Part shown: piece after piece, positions 7,398 through 17,000 of the stretch
How positions within the stretch are numbered: position 1 is the stretch's first letter
Layout of the letters: the number at the start of each line of letters is the position of its first letter
Assembly: GCF_016591715.1 (NCBI RefSeq)
Contig: NZ_AP024109.1
Coordinates: 4,526,001 to 4,590,000, forward strand
Direction: 5' to 3'
Origin: Mesorhizobium sp. J8
Lineage (GTDB): Bacteria; Pseudomonadota; Alphaproteobacteria; Rhizobiales; Rhizobiaceae
Length of the DNA: 64,000 nt
Position numbers and translations under genes: made by a program
Notes under the pieces: model-generated
What the model was told of the DNA's origin: nothing
The model's database searches: none
Seen by the model: only the letters and a program-made list of their open reading frames with translations

Positions 7398-9719
7398 TTA
7401 GTGCCGCCTCGTCGTGTCCTTCGGCCTTGGAACACCGGTTTCCGAATCCTCGTCGCGCACTTCGTGGCGACGGGCTTTGAGCACCGCGTCGTTCTCCTCG
7501 ACGCCCTCTCCGATCGCATCGGCTTCCGCGCTGGCGTTTTTGCCATCGGGACGCTGCGGCGGCGTGCCGGCAAAGCCCGGGCCCTCCCCGTGCGGCGCAT
7601 CATCCGGCACGCCTTCATGTGCCGCGTGCTCCTTGTCGAACTTGATGACCGGTTCCATCTTGGCGAGCACGTCGTCCGAAAGCCAGCACAGGCTCGTATG
7701 GCCGCCGCCGAGATTCTTCACGGGCGGCACCTTCGTCTCGCACAGATTGTCCGGGACCAGCTTCTTGTAGCCGCATCGCGTCTGGAACGGGCAGCCGGTC
7801 GGCGGGTTCATCGCCGACGGGATGTCGCCTTCCAGCACGATATGCTTCTTGACCACGCTGGTGTCGGCGATCGGGATCGCGGAGAGCAGCGCCTCGGTAT
7901 AGGGATGGTAGGGCGGCGAGAAGATCTGGTCGGTCGTGCCCTGCTCGACGATATAGCCGAGATACATGACGACGACGCGGTCGGCGATGTAGCGCACCAC
8001 CGACAGATCGTGGCTGATGAACAGCATCGTCGTCTTGTTCTTGCGCTGGATGTCCATCAAGAGCTCGGTGACCGCCGCCTGCACCGAGACGTCGAGCGCC
8101 GAGACCGGCTCGTCGGCCACCACCACCTTGGCGTCGCCGGCAAAGGCGCGCGCAACGCCGATGCGCTGCTTCTGTCCGCCCGAAAGCTGGCGCGGCTTGC
8201 GGGTCTCGAAAGCCCTGGGCAGCTTCACCAGGTCGAGCAGCTCCAGCATGCGCTGGCGCCGCTCGGCGACCGTCTTGCCGACATTGAACTTCTCCAGCGT
8301 GCGGATGATCTGCGAGCCGACGCTGTGGCTGGGGTTCAGCGTGTCGAACGGATTCTGGAACACCATCTGGATCGACGACACGGTGTCGACGCCGCGGTTC
8401 TCGATGCCCGTCGACTGGATTTCCTTGTTTGCCAAAGTCACCGTGCCGGAACTGGCGGTCTCGAGACCCAGAAGCACCTTGGCCAGCGTCGACTTTCCGC
8501 AGCCGGACTCGCCGACGATCGCCACCGTCTCGGATTCACGCGCGGTGAACGAGATCGTCTCGTTGGCCTTGACGACGCGGCCTTCGCTGGAGCCGAACAC
8601 CTCGCTGCCGCCGACCTTGTAGTATTTCTTGAGGTCCTGGATCTTCAGCACCGGCGCGCCGGGCTCGACCTTTTCGTTGACCTTCTTGGCGCCGGGCGGC
8701 AGCGCCTCCCAGTCGATCTCGTTGAAGCGCACGCAGCGCGAGAAATGCCCCTCATGGCCCTCGACCGGGATCATCGGGATTTCCGCCGCGTTGCAGACGC
8801 CCTCGACGAAATGGTGGCAGCGCGGCCCGAAATTGCAGCCCTTCGGCCGCTCATGCGGCAGCGGCAACTGCCCGGGAATGGAGATCAGCGGCCGCGAATT
8901 CTTGTCGGCGCCGGGCAGCGGGATCGAGCGGAACAGCCCTTGCGTGTAGGGATGGCGCATCCGGTCGAACACGTCCTCGATCTTGCCGGTCTCGACCGCC
9001 TCGCCGGAATACATCACCGTGATCTTGTCGCAGGTCTCCAGGATGAGGCCGAGATTGTGCGACACGAAGATCATCGAGGTGCCGAACTTCTCGCCGAGCC
9101 CCTTGACCAGCTCGACGATGCCGGCCTCGACCGTGACGTCGAGCGCGGTGGTCGGCTCGTCGAGCAGAAGCAGCGCCGGCTTGGACAGCAGCGCCATGGC
9201 GATGACGATGCGCTGCTGCTGGCCGCCGGAAAGCTGGTGCGGATAGGAGCGCATCATGCGCTCCGGATCGGGCAACTTCACCGCGCGCACCATCTCCAGG
9301 GCCCGGTTGTAGGCCTCTTCCTTCGAGACCTTGTCGTGGATCAGCGGCACTTCCATCAGTTGCTGGCCGATCTTCATCGCCGGATTGAGGCTCGCCATCG
9401 GCTCCTGGTAGATCATGGCGATCTTGTTGCCGCGGATGGCGCGCAGCTCTTCCTCGGACATCTCGCCCATGTCCCTGCCCTGGAACTTGATCCGGCCGCC
9501 GACGATCTTCCCGATGTTGGAGAGGTCGCGCATGATGCCGAGCGACACGGTCGACTTGCCGCAGCCGGATTCGCCGACGATGCCCATCGCCTCGCCGGGC
9601 ATGACCGTGCAGGAAAAATCCATCACGGCCGGAATCTCGCCCTTGCGGGTGAAGAAGGAGATCGAGAGGTTCTCGATCTCGATGATGGGTTGAGCCGGAT
9701 TTCGAACTGCCTCGTTCAT
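7398..9719 (-). CDS. Peptide-type ABC transporter, fused double ATP-binding protein
   Basis: A 773-residue protein with two complete ATPase domains, equivalent to DppD and DppF joined in one chain. Walker A motifs GESGCGKS occur near residues 49-56 and 400; each half also has its LSGGQ signature (HQLSGGQQQR, RQLSGGQKQR) and the cysteine-rich C-terminal oligopeptide-transporter segment (GCNFGPRCHH; GCPFQTRCGYKK). The start is the ATG at 9719, with GGAG 6 nt upstream; a TTG four codons earlier is less likely. The last ~45 residues are a highly charged tail not needed for the fold. It is the last gene of the operon, 52 bp after the DppC-like permease. Confidence 0.93.
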   Translation of the reverse strand: MNEAVRNPAQPIIEIENLSISFFTRKGEIPAVMDFSCTVMPGEAMGIVGESGCGKSTVSLGIMRDLSNIGKIVGGRIKFQGRDMGEMSEEELRAIRGNKIAMIYQEPMASLNPAMKIGQQLMEVPLIHDKVSKEEAYNRALEMVRAVKLPDPERMMRSYPHQLSGGQQQRIVIAMALLSKPALLLLDEPTTALDVTVEAGIVELVKGLGEKFGTSMIFVSHNLGLILETCDKITVMYSGEAVETGKIEDVFDRMRHPYTQGLFRSIPLPGADKNSRPLISIPGQLPLPHERPKGCNFGPRCHHFVEGVCNAAEIPMIPVEGHEGHFSRCVRFNEIDWEALPPGAKKVNEKVEPGAPVLKIQDLKKYYKVGGSEVFGSSEGRVVKANETISFTARESETVAIVGESGCGKSTLAKVLLGLETASSGTVTLANKEIQSTGIENRGVDTVSSIQMVFQNPFDTLNPSHSVGSQIIRTLEKFNVGKTVAERRQRMLELLDLVKLPRAFETRKPRQLSGGQKQRIGVARAFAGDAKVVVADEPVSALDVSVQAAVTELLMDIQRKNKTTMLFISHDLSVVRYIADRVVVMYLGYIVEQGTTDQIFSPPYHPYTEALLSAIPIADTSVVKKHIVLEGDIPSAMNPPTGCPFQTRCGYKKLVPDNLCETKVPPVKNLGGGHTSLCWLSDDVLAKMEPVIKFDKEHAAHEGVPDDAPHGEGPGFAGTPPQRPDGKNASAEADAIGEGVEENDAVLKARRHEVRDEDSETGVPRPKDTTRRH

Positions 9720-9771
9720 GGGTCGCTCCAATCCTAAATTGTTCCAGCAGCTAGGGCCTGAACCCCCGCTA

Positions 9772-10929
9772 TCAATCCTTCATCGACTGTTCGCGCAGCG
9801 AGTCCGCCAAGAGGTTCAGCCCCAGCACGAACGACATCAGGGCGATCGTCGGCGGCAGCGCCGGGTGGATGAAGGAACGCAGCAGCCGGCTGGCGTCCTT
9901 GATCGCGGTGCCCCAGTCGGGGCTCTCCGGCGCCAGGCCCAGGCCGAAATAGCCGAGCGTTCCGAGCAGGATCGTCGTGTAGCCGATGCGCAGGCAGGCA
10001 TCGACGATCAGCGGGCCGCGCGCATTGGGCAGGATCTCCCACAGCATGATGTACCAGGGCGATTCACCGCGCGTCTGCGCCGCCGCCACATAGTCGCGCG
10101 TCTTGATGTCCATGGTCAGCCCGCGCACGATGCGGAACACGCCGGGGCTGGAGGCGAACACCACCGCCACGAAGATGTTGAGCTGGTTGGGATCGATGTG
10201 GACGAGCTTGAGCGGATCCTTGTCGAAGACCAGGCCCGCATAGATCCAGCCGCCGACCACCAGCGTGATGCCGAGCAGGATATAGAGCCGGTCCGGCCGG
10301 TTCTTGTAGCGGGTCCAGAACAGGACGCAGAAGAAGATGATCGGGAACAGGAAGAACAGTCCCGCCATCGCATAGGGGATCGGCGTGTCCATGATGCCCG
10401 GCGTCACCAGGAGATAGAACAACAGGATCACCGGGAAGGCCAGCACCAGGTTGGCGAGGAAGGACAAGAGGGTGTCGATCTTGCCGCCATAGTAACCGGC
10501 AGGCAGGCCGAGCGTGATGCCCACCATCAGCGCGAAGCCGGTGGCGGCCGGCGCGATGATCAAAACGATCTGGCTGCCATAGACCATGCGCGAGAACACG
10601 TCGCGCGCAAGCTTGTCGCCGCCGAAATAATAGACGAGCTTCGACGCCGGCTCGATCGCGCCGGGCAGCGTGTCCTTCATCACCGAGACCTGGGCCAGCG
10701 GATCGAAGGGCGAGATGGTTGAGGCGAAGATCGCCGTGAACAGCCAGAACAGGCAGATGAAGACGCCGGCGATGCCGACGCCGCTGTCGAAGAGCTGGCC
10801 GTAGAGCCCGAGCTTGCGCCGATAGGCAAAGCTCGCGCCCATCACCAGGATAAGCGCGACCCAGACCGGCCAGAACCGCCAGAGCACGCCGAGAACGACA
10901 TCGAAGGCGCTGATATATTCCGTTTGCAT
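9772..10929 (-). CDS. Peptide-type ABC transporter permease (DppC-like) with an enlarged membrane domain
   Basis: A 385-residue inner-membrane permease. The cytoplasmic EAA loop that contacts the ATPase is seen as DYVAAAQTRGESPWYIMLWE near residues 283-302, followed by the standard C-terminal helices. Usual DppC proteins are ~280-300 residues. This one has an extra N-terminal hydrophobic segment and a further ~80-residue hydrophobic insertion (about residues 180-260, LLVTPGIMDT to LVHIDPNQ) that adds probably three helices before the EAA loop. It follows the DppB-like permease by 11 bp. Substrate cannot be read from the sequence. Confidence 0.9.
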   Translation of the reverse strand: MQTEYISAFDVVLGVLWRFWPVWVALILVMGASFAYRRKLGLYGQLFDSGVGIAGVFICLFWLFTAIFASTISPFDPLAQVSVMKDTLPGAIEPASKLVYYFGGDKLARDVFSRMVYGSQIVLIIAPAATGFALMVGITLGLPAGYYGGKIDTLLSFLANLVLAFPVILLFYLLVTPGIMDTPIPYAMAGLFFLFPIIFFCVLFWTRYKNRPDRLYILLGITLVVGGWIYAGLVFDKDPLKLVHIDPNQLNIFVAVVFASSPGVFRIVRGLTMDIKTRDYVAAAQTRGESPWYIMLWEILPNARGPLIVDACLRIGYTTILLGTLGYFGLGLAPESPDWGTAIKDASRLLRSFIHPALPPTIALMSFVLGLNLLADSLREQSMKD

Positions 10930-10940
10930 CGGCCCTGCCC

Positions 10941-11975
10941 CTACTGAACCCTGATACGCGGATTGAGAAACGCGTAGCCGACATCGGAAATGAGCTGCGT
11001 GATCAGCACGATGAACACCGAGACCAGCGAGCAGCCGAGCAAGAGATCGATGTCGTTGTTGCCGGCGGCTTCGACCAGGGTGTAGCCAAAACCCTGGTAG
11101 CGGAACATCACCTCGACGATGACGACACCGGTGAGCAGCCACGGGAACTGCAGCATGATGACGGTGAAGGGCGCGATCAGCGCGTTGCGCAATGCGTGCT
11201 TGATGACCACGCTGCTGAAGGACAGGCCCTTCAGCCGGGCTGTGCGGATATATTGCTGCGTCATCACCTCGACCATCGAGGCGCGTGTCATGCGCGCGAT
11301 ATAGCCGATGCCGTAGATCGCCAGCGTGATCACCGGCAGGGTGAAATTGTAGAAGGTGATGCCTTGGCTGGCTGACGCCGCCGAGCCGTTCAGCCAGCCG
11401 AGCCAGGAAGCGAAGATGACGGTGAAGATGACGCCCGACACATATTCGGGCGTCGCCGTCGAGGCGATCGAGGCGACCGACAGCACGCGGTCGGTGCGCG
11501 AGCCTTCGCGCATGCCGGCCAGGATGCCGATCAGCAGCGAGATCGGCACCATCACCGCCAGCACCCAGAACATCAGCAAGCCCGTGGCGCCGAGCGCCGG
11601 GAAGAGCTTCGCCGCGACGGTCGTCTTGAACTTGGTCGAGCAGCCGAAATCGCCTTGCAGCACGCCTGAGAACTGCGGCTCGGTCGGGTCGTTGCAGAAG
11701 GAGAAGCGCTGCGTGGTCTTGCCGGTCGCCGGGTCGGTGATCGGATGCTTCGGCAGGACGCCAAGCCACTGGCCGTAACGCAGGAAGAAGTTCTGCCGGT
11801 ATCCGTGATTGACCAGCCAGCTTTCGAGCTGGTCGGCGGGCGTGTGCATCTCGGTCTGGCTGATCGCCAGCTTCTTCAGATTGGGCTCGAGATTGACGAG
11901 GAAGAAGACGACCAGCGTCAGGCACAGCATCGTGAGCAGTATCGTGCCGATGCGTCTGGCGATGAATGAGAACAT
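10941..11975 (-). CDS. Peptide-type ABC transporter permease (DppB-like)
   Basis: A 344-residue permease beginning MFSFIARRIGTILLTML, the usual DppB N-terminal helix. It contains the DppB-type loop TRASMVEVMTQQYIRTARLK with the EAA-like segment GLSFSSVVIKHALRNA near residues 215-245, and a ~70-residue periplasmic stretch after helix 1 (residues ~40-110) that is longer than in simple family members. The ATG at 11975 is preferred over an upstream in-frame start at 12017 because it matches the family N-terminus. It pairs with the DppC-like protein in the same operon. Confidence 0.92.
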   Translation of the reverse strand: MFSFIARRIGTILLTMLCLTLVVFFLVNLEPNLKKLAISQTEMHTPADQLESWLVNHGYRQNFFLRYGQWLGVLPKHPITDPATGKTTQRFSFCNDPTEPQFSGVLQGDFGCSTKFKTTVAAKLFPALGATGLLMFWVLAVMVPISLLIGILAGMREGSRTDRVLSVASIASTATPEYVSGVIFTVIFASWLGWLNGSAASASQGITFYNFTLPVITLAIYGIGYIARMTRASMVEVMTQQYIRTARLKGLSFSSVVIKHALRNALIAPFTVIMLQFPWLLTGVVIVEVMFRYQGFGYTLVEAAGNNDIDLLLGCSLVSVFIVLITQLISDVGYAFLNPRIRVQ

Positions 11976-12083
11976 GTGTGCCCCCCTGCCGGCCGGGTTG
12001 GGGTCAGATACGTTCAACCCTGTTTCGTAATGCGGATGGCGCCCCGCCGCCGCTGCAGGTTATGCAACGGCAACGAAGCTGCA

Positions 12084-12111
12084 AATACGAGGGGCGGCTG
12101 CCCCTCGTATT
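12084..12111 (-). promoter_or_regulatory. Perfect 12-bp hairpin between binding-protein and permease genes
   Basis: AATACGAGGGGC at 12084-12095 and GCCCCTCGTATT at 12100-12111 form a perfect stem with a 4-nt loop. It begins 15 nt beyond the binding-protein stop on the coding (minus) strand and ends ~110 nt before the permease start. No T-run follows, so it is more likely an mRNA-stabilising or partial-attenuation hairpin that keeps binding-protein expression above the membrane genes than a full terminator. Confidence 0.6.
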
Positions 12112-12125
12112 CATCGCGCCATGGA

Positions 12126-13784
12126 TCACGCCTGGTCGAGCCAGACCTTGCCGAAGTCGTGCTCGTAGGTGGGGTGCATCGAGTGGTTCTTCACCTCGGG
12201 CTTGATGTTGATGTAGAGCTTGCGCCAGTAAGGCTGGATGATGATGCCGGAATCCTGCAGGATCTGCTCGATATCCTTCATCACAACCTTGCGCTTCTCC
12301 GCATCGGCGATGCCGAGCGCCTCGTTCACCTTCTTGTCGAAGTCCGGATTGGTGTAGGCCGTCTCGTTCCACGCTTCGCCGGTGCGGTAGGCGATGGCGA
12401 TCACCTGGATGCCCAGCGGGCGCATGTTCCAGTTGGTCTCGGAGAACGGGTACTTCGTCCAGTCGTTCCAGAAGGTCGAGCTCGGCAGCACGGTGCGCTT
12501 CACCTTGATGCCGGCCTCGCGCAGCTGCGCCGCGATCGCGTCCGTGGTGTTCTTGTGATAGTCCTCGTCGTTGCTGATAAGCTCGTGCTCGAAATCGATC
12601 GCGCCGGCTTCCGTCAGCATCTGCTTGGCCTTGGCGATGTCGCGCTTGACCTCCGGCAGCTTGACATATTCCGGATGGATCGGCGCGACATGGTGGTTTT
12701 CGGCCGGCGTGCCGGCATTGCCGTAGCCGAGCTGCAGGACGGTTGCGTTGTCGACCGCAAGCAGCATCGCCTGACGAACCTTCTGGTCGTCATAAGGCTT
12801 GTGGGTGACGTTGAAGCGCGACACCACGGTGGCGGCCGTCACGACTTCCGATACCGGAGCGCCGACATCGGCGATGATCTTGATGTAGTCGGCCGTTGTT
12901 TCGTGGTTGGTGTGGACTTCGCCCGATTCGAAAGCCGAGACGGTCGCGGCCGGATCGGTGCCGTAGTCGATGAACTCGACGCCGTCGAGGAAGGCCTCGC
13001 CCTGCCACCACTTGCCGGTCGTGCGGCGCTTGTAGACCACCTTCTGGCCGACGTCGTAGGAGACCAGCTCGAACGGACCGGTGCCGATCGGGCAGTTCTT
13101 GAAGTTGGCGCCCTTCTCGTCAAAGGTCTTGTGCACGACCAGCGCCGGATAGTCGGTCAGGTTCGGAATGATGGCGATGTCGGGCTTGGTCAGCTTGAGC
13201 TTGACGGTCATGTCGTCGACCTTGACGACGGACCCTTCGCGCAGCTTCTTGGTCTTCTCGTCGACCAGGCTGCCGAGGCGGCCAGGCATCGAGTTGCCTT
13301 CCGCGCCCTTGTCCGCCCAGCGGGTGAAGTTGTAGATCACGTCGTCGGCGGTGAACTTGTCGCCATTGTTCCATTCGACGCCCGGCCGCACATGCAGCGT
13401 GTATTCGGTGGCGTCGTCATTGATGTCCCAGCTTTCCAGCAGGTAGGGCGCGAAGGTGTACTCCTTCGTGTACTTCACCAGCGGCTCGAGCGCCTGGCGC
13501 TCCGCGTTGGAGATTTCCGACCAGTCGGCGGTGCGCGGATCCTTCGGATCCTTGACCGACATAGCGACCTTGATCACCCCGCCCTTCTTGCCCTGCACGT
13601 CCTCGGCCCGGGCCGGGGTCGGCGCGGCAAGGCCGAGCATGCCATAGGCCATCGCCGTCGATGCGCCGAAGACACTGGCCAAGGCCAGGAATTCGCGACG
13701 GTCCACATTGCCCGACTTGGCGTCTTCGGCCATTTTCAGGATGTGATCCGGAACGCGATCACCATTGCTTTTATAGATTGCCAT
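12126..13784 (-). CDS. ABC transporter substrate-binding protein, family 5 (peptide type), Tat-exported
   Basis: A 552-residue family-5 extracellular solute-binding protein. The N-terminus has a twin-arginine-type signal, [13 protein letters not shown] (about residues 28-40), followed by a hydrophobic stretch and APTPARAED, so export through Tat is likely. The mature protein has family features such as [19 protein letters not shown] and [17 protein letters not shown]. It captures a peptide or similar solute in the periplasm and delivers it to the DppB/DppC-like permeases. The start ATG at 13784 has GGGAG 5 nt upstream. It is first in the operon, with its promoter expected in 13785-13950. Confidence 0.92.
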   Translation of the reverse strand: MAIYKSNGDRVPDHILKMAEDAKSGNVDRREFLALASVFGASTAMAYGMLGLAAPTPARAEDVQGKKGGVIKVAMSVKDPKDPRTADWSEISNAERQALEPLVKYTKEYTFAPYLLESWDINDDATEYTLHVRPGVEWNNGDKFTADDVIYNFTRWADKGAEGNSMPGRLGSLVDEKTKKLREGSVVKVDDMTVKLKLTKPDIAIIPNLTDYPALVVHKTFDEKGANFKNCPIGTGPFELVSYDVGQKVVYKRRTTGKWWQGEAFLDGVEFIDYGTDPAATVSAFESGEVHTNHETTADYIKIIADVGAPVSEVVTAATVVSRFNVTHKPYDDQKVRQAMLLAVDNATVLQLGYGNAGTPAENHHVAPIHPEYVKLPEVKRDIAKAKQMLTEAGAIDFEHELISNDEDYHKNTTDAIAAQLREAGIKVKRTVLPSSTFWNDWTKYPFSETNWNMRPLGIQVIAIAYRTGEAWNETAYTNPDFDKKVNEALGIADAEKRKVVMKDIEQILQDSGIIIQPYWRKLYINIKPEVKNHSMHPTYEHDFGKVWLDQA

Positions 13785-13954
13785 GACTTACTCCCATTGT
13801 TGGCTTTCCGCCTTTTAACATTCCGCATCCAGACCGCGTTGTCAAAAGACGGTGTGGAGTAGGAACAGGCCAAGGAATGTGCATCTTTGGTTGCAACCCG
13901 GTTCGCGCGATAGCGACAGTCTTGACGCAAATTTGTTATCGCGGCGCGGATTTC

Positions 13955-13977
13955 CCAAAAAATCGTCGCGGACGATT
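13955..13977 (-). terminator. Intrinsic terminator after tamB
   Basis: On the minus strand AATCGTC-CGC-GACGATT (13977 to 13961) forms a perfect 7-bp stem followed at once by a run of six T (13960-13955 region). It lies ~84 nt beyond the tamB stop, the right position and strand for a Rho-independent terminator of the tamAB transcript. It also separates that transcript from the peptide ABC operon. The rest of the 13785-14060 gap shows no gene. Confidence 0.75.
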
Positions 13978-14060
13978 AAATCAGTACATTTTATGCGGAT
14001 AAGGCCCCCGCGCCCGCGCCCGACAGCCTGTTGGGCAAGCGGAGAAACGCCCGCGCGACC

Positions 14061-17000
14061 TCAGTATTCGCGTTCGTAAAAGACGCCGCCTTTGGCTTCG
14101 CCGGCATCGTTGGCCTCGCCGCGCAGCTTGACGCCACGGCCGACATTAAGGTCGATCGTGGCTTTGCCGGAACCCGGCTTGTCGCCCTTCTGTATGGTCA
14201 CATAGGTGCGGTCGTTGAGATACTTGCCGGCCGAAACCGCGGTGCCGCCCTTCTCGTCCGTCGTCACGTCGAGATCGTCCACGCCGATGGCGCTTTGCAG
14301 GTTCTCAAGCAGCGAGGTCGAACCGCCGACGCCGGCCAGTTGCGCGGCGGCGCTTGCAAGCTGCGCGATCTGCAGCGGCGACAGTTTCGACATGGATTGA
14401 CCGAAGATGAGCTGCGCCAGCACCTCGTCCTGGGGCAGCGCCGGCACGGAGGAGAAGGTGAACTTCGGATCGGTCGCCTCGCCCGACACGACGATCGTGA
14501 CCGTGGCGCTGCTCGTCGTCGTGGTCGCCGTCATGTTGAGATAGGGAACCAGCGAGCCCTGGAACCCGATCGTGCCCTCGGTGAAGGTCAGCCGTTTGGA
14601 AAGGATGATCAGCCGTCCGCGCTGCAAGGTGAAGGTGCCGACCGCCTGCGGCGACGAGGCCGGGCCCGTCAGCTTCAGCGATCCGCCGAGCTCGGCGTCG
14701 ACACCTCTGCCCTGTATGAAGATCTGGTTCGGCGCGTTCACCGTCACGTCGAGCGTCAGGCCGCTGCCGCTCTTGCTGCTGCTGCTGGAAGTCGCCGGAC
14801 GCAGCGCCTTGTCCTGCGCCCGCACGGACGCAGGCGCGTTCTTGTGTTTCACGTCCAGCGCCGAAAGCGACCCCGGCAGCTTTTCCGGGACGGTGATGAC
14901 CGTCCTCGCCAGGTTGACCGTGCCGGCGATCACCGGCGCCGAGACGAGCGGCCCCTTGATCGTCAGGTCGCCACCGAGATTGGCGGTCACCACCCGGCCG
15001 TCGGTGTAGCGGCCATCGGTGAGCTTGATCGACAGGTCGGCCGGGAAGCCTTGCGCCGGCGTGATGCCAACCGTGCCGCTGGCCGAAAGATTGCCTTTTG
15101 TCGAAAGCGTGCCGGTGAGCCGGTTGATCCTGGCGACGCCATTCCCGATCGAGACGTCGGCGGCGACATCGTTGACCGCGAGGCCGGAGCGGGCATCGAT
15201 AAGGCGCGAGCCGGATGTCGTGACTTTGCCGCTGATCACTGGCGCGGATGCAGGACCACGCACCTGCACATCGACATTGGCGGTGCCGTTGAGCGCCAGA
15301 CCTTGCGCCGCGAGCTTGGCGGCAAGGAAGGCAAACGGCACCTTGCCGTTGAAGTCGAGCGCCAAGGTTGGCGTGCCTGCTGTCGCAACCGTGCCGCCGC
15401 CCTTGAGGCCGAGGCCGGCGCCGTCGCTGATGTTGGCGTCGAAGGCGAGCTTGTTGCCGGCAAAAGTACCGGAGGACGACACGTTCATGCCGCCGAGACC
15501 GGCGCCGCGCGTCTGCGAGGTCTGCACGCCTGAAGCGTCGATGTTGAATGCGACCGAGGGGATCGAAGGCTGGCCGGTGACCTTGACCGTGCCCGAGATC
15601 GAACCGGCCGCGTCGAGACCCGGCGAGAAGCTGTTGGCGAGCGAGATCGGCACCCTGGCCAGATTGGCGTTGATGTCGAGCGCCTGCGAGGCCTTGCCCG
15701 TCACCGTCGCCGTGCCGCCGCCGAGATTGAGCACCAGCCGGTCGAGCGTCGTCACACCGTTGGCGATAGTGATCGTCGAGGCCTGCGCGATCGCGGCCTT
15801 GATGCCCTGCACGGTCGCCTGGCCGGACGCGAGCTCGACGGTCGTCGTGCCGTTGGCGACCTTCACCCGGCCGGCGGCTTTTGCCGGGACGTTCTTGACG
15901 GTTGCCCCGCCCGAAAAACCGGTCCAGTCGCCGTCGCGCTTGAGATCGACATCGATGCCCGTGATGGCGGTGCCGCCGGACGTCACGCTCTCGGCGCGCA
16001 CCGTGCCGGCGATGACCGGCGCTGCCATATAGTTCGCGATCTGCGCGTCGATGGCGACATTCCTGGCGGAAAGATCGCCGCGCTTGATCTGCGAGGTGTT
16101 CGCCTTGATCGTGACATTCGGCCCGTTGGCCGCCTTGGTGAAGGCGATGGTGCCGCGCACATTGCCCTCGGCCTTTTCTAGGGCCAGCGCAGCCAGCGGC
16201 CCGATATCGGGGAGGTCGAGCGAAATCGTGCCGGCCGGCACGAAGGCGTCGTCGAGCGCGAGATCGCCGGAAATCTTGTTCGGGCCGAGCGACAGCAGAA
16301 GCCCGTTGATCGCGCGGCTGCCATTGGTCGTGGCGAGCACCGCGCTGCCCTGCAAATTCTGCCCGGCGACGTTGCCGGTGAGCTGCACATTGGCCGCCGG
16401 ATTGGCGGCATCGGCCTTGCCGCTGGCCGTGAGCTTCAGCCCGGTGATCTCGCGTGCTGCCACCGAAAGCCGGTCGCTCTCCACCGTCATCGACAGGTCG
16501 GGCGCGGTGACCGGGCCCTGTGCGTTGAGCGCAAAGGCGACGGCGCCCTTGGCGTCCTTCGAGAGCCCTGAAACGTCGCTCAGTGCCCCCCTGATGTCGG
16601 CGGCCAGCTTGCTGTCGGCAAGGCTCGCCTGCCCGTCGGCGCTAAGCGCTCCCGAATTCAGCCTCAGGCCGTCGATAGTGATATCGCCCTTGGCATCGCG
16701 CTTCAGCGCGGCGCTCAACTCGGCGCGCTCGCCAAGCATGCCGCGCACCGCTGCCGGCAAGGCGGGCGAAGCGACATCGGCCTTCATATTGAGGTCGACG
16801 GCGCCGTCGCCCAGCGATATCCGGCCGGCGACCTGGCTGTTGAGAGCATCGCTCGTCAAGGAGCCGCTGTTGACGGCGACAGCATCGGCTGCGAGGCGGC
16901 CGTTGACCTTCGCCGTGACCTTGCCGGCGATCAGCGGCGCCAGCATCGGGTTGTCGAGACCGATCCTGTCCACCGACACCGTGCCGGAAACCTGACCAGA

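Noticed and set aside
9772..11925. A 717-codon minus-strand frame that would fuse the DppC-like permease with an upstream sequence
   Set aside because: The first ~330 codons are out of frame with, and overlap, the DppB-like permease gene and read as non-coding sequence. The real DppC-like start is the ATG at 10929.
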